15,849 nucleotides of DNA from an uncultured Leucothrix sp. Its GTDB lineage: Bacteria > Pseudomonadota > Gammaproteobacteria > Thiotrichales > Thiotrichaceae. The DNA lies in contig CALAJG010000303.1 in assembly GCA_937923375.1 (NCBI GenBank), positions 1 to 15,849 of the forward strand, given 5' to 3'. Numbering within the stretch: the first letter of the stretch is position 1; the number at the start of each line of letters is the position of its first letter. Made by a program: the position numbers and the translations under genes. The notes below the pieces were generated by a model that worked only from the letters and a program-made list of their open reading frames with translations, was not told the origin of the DNA and did no database searches. Shown here piece after piece: positions 14,015 to 15,849 of this stretch.

Positions 14015-14038
14015 GGTATAAAACCTTAAAAATATAGA

Positions 14039-14100
14039 CGACAGCACCCTGCTCGCGTCGGGTTGAGTTAATTCTCCTCCTGCAAAATTGCCGGAGAGAA
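14039..14100 (-). promoter_or_regulatory. Structured rpsA 5' leader with two hairpins
   Basis: On the minus strand a hairpin at 14100-14072 pairs TTCTC with GAGAA, then TCC with GGA, then GCAA with TTGC. It holds a purine-rich GGAGGAGAA on its 3' arm. A second at 14060-14039 pairs CGAC with GTCG and AGCA with TGCT. The strong GGAGGAG has no start codon at useful distance, so it is not a normal ribosome site. The layout resembles the hairpin leader of E. coli rpsA that mediates S1 autoregulation. A TTGACT at 14150-14145 is a possible -35, but no good -10 follows. Confidence 0.5.
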
Positions 14101-14175
14101 TGGATAAGATAAAACCACTACATGACTGATAAATCTAGGGAATTAGTCAACAGGGTATTAGTAGCTTTAACTTTA

Positions 14176-14850
14176 TTAAACGTTGGAATCGTATAAATCT
14201 TTGATTTTAGAAACCACTGAATCGATCGACATTTCACTACTGTCGATTTCAATGGCATCATCAGCAGGCAACAAAGGAGCATGTTCACGGTTTTTATCCC
14301 GATAATCTCGATCCTGTATCTCCTCGATCAAGGCGGCGAGGTTAGCATTAAGCCCATGATCTTTCAACTGTTTTAAGCGTCTTTGAGCGCGTACTTCTGC
14401 GCTCGCTGTGAGGTAAATCTTCAAGCTGGCATTAGGGAATACGACCGTACCCATATCGCGACCGTCACAAACTAGTCCGGGTGCTTGTGCGAAATCACGT
14501 TGACGTTGCAAAAGAGCTTCACGAACTTCAATGATTGAGGCGACTTGAGAAGCTGCTTCCCCTGCACTCTCACTGCGAATTGCTTTGCTTACATTGACAC
14601 CTTCAAGAATCGTCTCAACAACACCATCCTCATTTGGGATGAATTCAATATCTAGATTACGGGCAATTTCAGCTAAGGTAGGAAGGTCGTCAAAGGCGCA
14701 AGCTTTCTGGGTCGCAGAATAAGCGGTCAGGCGGTACAGAGAACCACTGTCTAGTATGTGCCATGAAAATGACTGGGCTAACCTAGTGGCAATAGTTCCT
14801 TTGCCAGCGCCGGCTGGGCCATCAATCGTAATTACAGGTATTTCTTGCAT
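14176..14850 (-). CDS. cmk: Cmk, cytidylate kinase
   Basis: Cmk phosphorylates CMP and dCMP with ATP in the cytoplasm, feeding RNA, DNA and phospholipid precursors. The Walker A motif is GPAGAGKGT (residues 11-19). DSGSLYR (34-40) is the CMP-site region, and CDGRDMGTVVFPNA (128-141) is the diagnostic core, followed by the LID region with IQDRDYRDKNRE. The length of 224 aa is normal. The ATG at 14850 gives the standard N-terminus (IPVITIDGPAGAG), but no Shine-Dalgarno precedes it. Instead an 11-bp hairpin ends 4 nt upstream. It precedes rpsA as usual, but the upstream neighbour is a FimV-like gene rather than aroA. Confidence 0.97.
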   Translation of the reverse strand: MQEIPVITIDGPAGAGKGTIATRLAQSFSWHILDSGSLYRLTAYSATQKACAFDDLPTLAEIARNLDIEFIPNEDGVVETILEGVNVSKAIRSESAGEAASQVASIIEVREALLQRQRDFAQAPGLVCDGRDMGTVVFPNASLKIYLTASAEVRAQRRLKQLKDHGLNANLAALIEEIQDRDYRDKNREHAPLLPADDAIEIDSSEMSIDSVVSKIKDLYDSNV

Positions 14851-14854
14851 ATGT

Positions 14855-14893
14855 AAGAGGGCATATTAGCTAAACGCTGAATTATGCCCTCTT
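14855..14893 (-). terminator. Hairpin between the FimV-like gene and cmk (terminator or cmk translational element)
   Basis: AAGAGGGCATA (14855-14865) and TATGCCCTCTT (14883-14893) form a perfect 11-bp stem with a partly paired 17-nt loop. On the minus strand it is followed by ACAT and then the cmk ATG, so the U-run is poor; on the plus strand TT and A-rich DNA follow. It sits where a terminator for the upstream gene would be, but its edge touches the cmk start region. Confidence 0.55.
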
Positions 14894-14967
14894 TTAAGAG
14901 AAGTGACTATTGAACGATGGGTTTACAGCTTATGATTTTAAAAAAGATAGAGATTTAGCCGTTAACT

Positions 14968-15849
14968 TTAAGCAGCCTTTTTGATTAATCTATTGGCTTT
15001 TCGTTTTTGCAACTCACTTCCACCTTTAATCACTTCTTCCAAAATGGACCGCGCTGAAGCGAAATCAGATACCTCAAGGTAGGCCTCGGCCATGTCAAGT
15101 TTAAGATCCATTTCCAACGTGCCCTCATCAAACATCTTGAATACATTTTCTTCAGGATGTTTTTCTGATTGTGCCGCTAGTTTACCTTCGTAATTTTCTG
15201 TTTCGAGTAAGTTACTGAAGTTGTTGTTTTCATCAAAAGGATCTATACCGGAACCTTTGGGCAGGTCCGTTGAAGATTTCTTTTTTCTTCTAGTGGCAAT
15301 AAGCGTTGTTAGCATCAGCATTAATAAAGCGCCGCCAACAACTGCCATTCCGACTGGTAATTGAAATTTACCTGATAGCAAGCTGATGGTAGATTCATTG
15401 CTTGAGTCATTATAAAAGTTTACGCCTGGCTGAGTGTCCTGAAGAAGCTTTTGAAGCTTTTGGTTTTCTTCAGTTAGTAATGCAATTGTTTGATTAGCTT
15501 GCTTGCTGTTGTTGTCGTTATTGGAGAGCGTGCTTTTTGTGTTTGCCAATTCAGCTCTTAAAGCATTTGTCTCTTCTTCAACTAAGCGTAGCTTTTCTTG
15601 AAGAACAACCAACTGATTGAGGTCCTCCGTTTTTATCAGCTTGGGCTCGTTAGTCTTCATCACCTGGGTAAGTCGGATGATTTCAGCATCCAGTATTCTA
15701 AGTTGCTCATCAGACTGCTTGCTTTCAGCTTCTAATTTCAGCACTTTTTGTTCTAAGCGCTGAGTCTCTCTTTTAAGATTACCAACTTCTTCAATCAGGC
15801 TTGACCTTTCTGCATCAAGGAAAACTATACGGCCTTTCATTTGCTCAAC
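14968..15849 (-). CDS. FimV-like protein, C-terminal part (5' end beyond the window)
   Basis: The frame is open to the right edge, so the N-terminus is missing; an ATG at 15840 is probably internal. The visible 293 residues contain a long coiled coil rich in Glu, Lys and Gln (about the first 135), one membrane helix near 162-186 (VGMAVVGGALLMLMLTTLIA, followed by RRKKK), an acidic, Asn-rich cytoplasmic stretch, and a C-terminal motif (LDMAEAYLEVSDFASARSIL and following) that matches the FimV C-terminal TPR-like domain. FimV proteins link a periplasmic LysM part to a cytoplasmic TPR part and organise the cell pole, type IV pili and twitching. The LysM end expected of FimV would lie outside the window. 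Its position beside cmk is not the usual asd-truA neighbourhood of Pseudomonas fimV, so it may be a paralogue. Confidence 0.75.
   Translation of the reverse strand, partial: VEQMKGRIVFLDAERSSLIEEVGNLKRETQRLEQKVLKLEAESKQSDEQLRILDAEIIRLTQVMKTNEPKLIKTEDLNQLVVLQEKLRLVEEETNALRAELANTKSTLSNNDNNSKQANQTIALLTEENQKLQKLLQDTQPGVNFYNDSSNESTISLLSGKFQLPVGMAVVGGALLMLMLTTLIATRRKKKSSTDLPKGSGIDPFDENNNFSNLLETENYEGKLAAQSEKHPEENVFKMFDEGTLEMDLKLDMAEAYLEVSDFASARSILEEVIKGGSELQKRKANRLIKKAA

Noticed and set aside
12369..14021. Several plus-strand reading frames of 80-160 codons opposite rpsA
   Set aside because: Shadow frames of the rpsA coding sequence, with low-complexity Ser/Thr/Pro products and no start signals.
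14015..14047. Extended rpsA start with 11 extra residues
   Set aside because: It would begin at a GTG within the leader hairpin; the S1 N-terminus MSESFAELFEESL begins at 14014 with a usable ribosome site.

Overview
The window comes from a gammaproteobacterium of moderate to low GC, judged by eye. The evidence is the core gene order cmk-rpsA-ihfB-lapB-pyrF, a glyA-nrdR-ribD operon, a lapB gene (LPS control) and a FimV-type protein. A marine, Oceanospirillales-like bacterium would fit, but genus cannot be settled from the sequence alone. I see no tRNA, rRNA, CRISPR array, transposase or phage gene.

Layout from left to right. (1) 1-2499, minus strand: glyA, nrdR and the 5' part of ribD form a tight operon for one-carbon metabolism, ribonucleotide reductase control and riboflavin synthesis. 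(2) 2702-6057: an accessory locus. A membrane di-iron hydroxylase of the sterol desaturase superfamily and a PhyH-type 2-oxoglutarate/Fe(II) dioxygenase are translationally coupled. A MurR/RpiR-family regulator is transcribed divergently from them. The 141-bp divergent region carries two operator-like palindromes, each placed over a promoter element. (3) 6088-8159, minus strand: a two-HKD phospholipase D family protein and a circularly permuted NlpC/P60 (YiiX-like) papain-fold enzyme, joined by a 4-nt ATGA overlap. (4) 8160-8929: 770 bp without a convincing protein gene. The left half is AT-rich with inverted repeats. The right half (about 8575-8820) looks like a structured RNA ending in a 12-bp perfect hairpin, with several GGA motifs in hairpin loops. 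(5) 8930-9919, plus strand: an exported SLT lytic transglycosylase with an extremely Lys/Arg-rich linker and a C-terminal LysM domain. (6) 9929-15849, minus strand: a FimV-like C-terminal part (cut by the window edge), cmk, rpsA, ihfB, lapB and pyrF, with a clear terminator between rpsA and ihfB.

The core genes serve nucleotide synthesis (cmk, pyrF), translation (rpsA), nucleoid structure (ihfB) and envelope control (lapB). The accessory genes point to membrane-lipid or envelope chemistry: hydroxylase plus dioxygenase, PLD plus permuted papain-fold enzyme, and the basic transglycosylase. Their substrates cannot be read from the sequence. The observations most worth following are the structured RNA upstream of the transglycosylase, the regulator/two-oxygenase locus with its paired operators, the PLD-YiiX pair, and a perfect 17-bp inverted repeat inside lapB.
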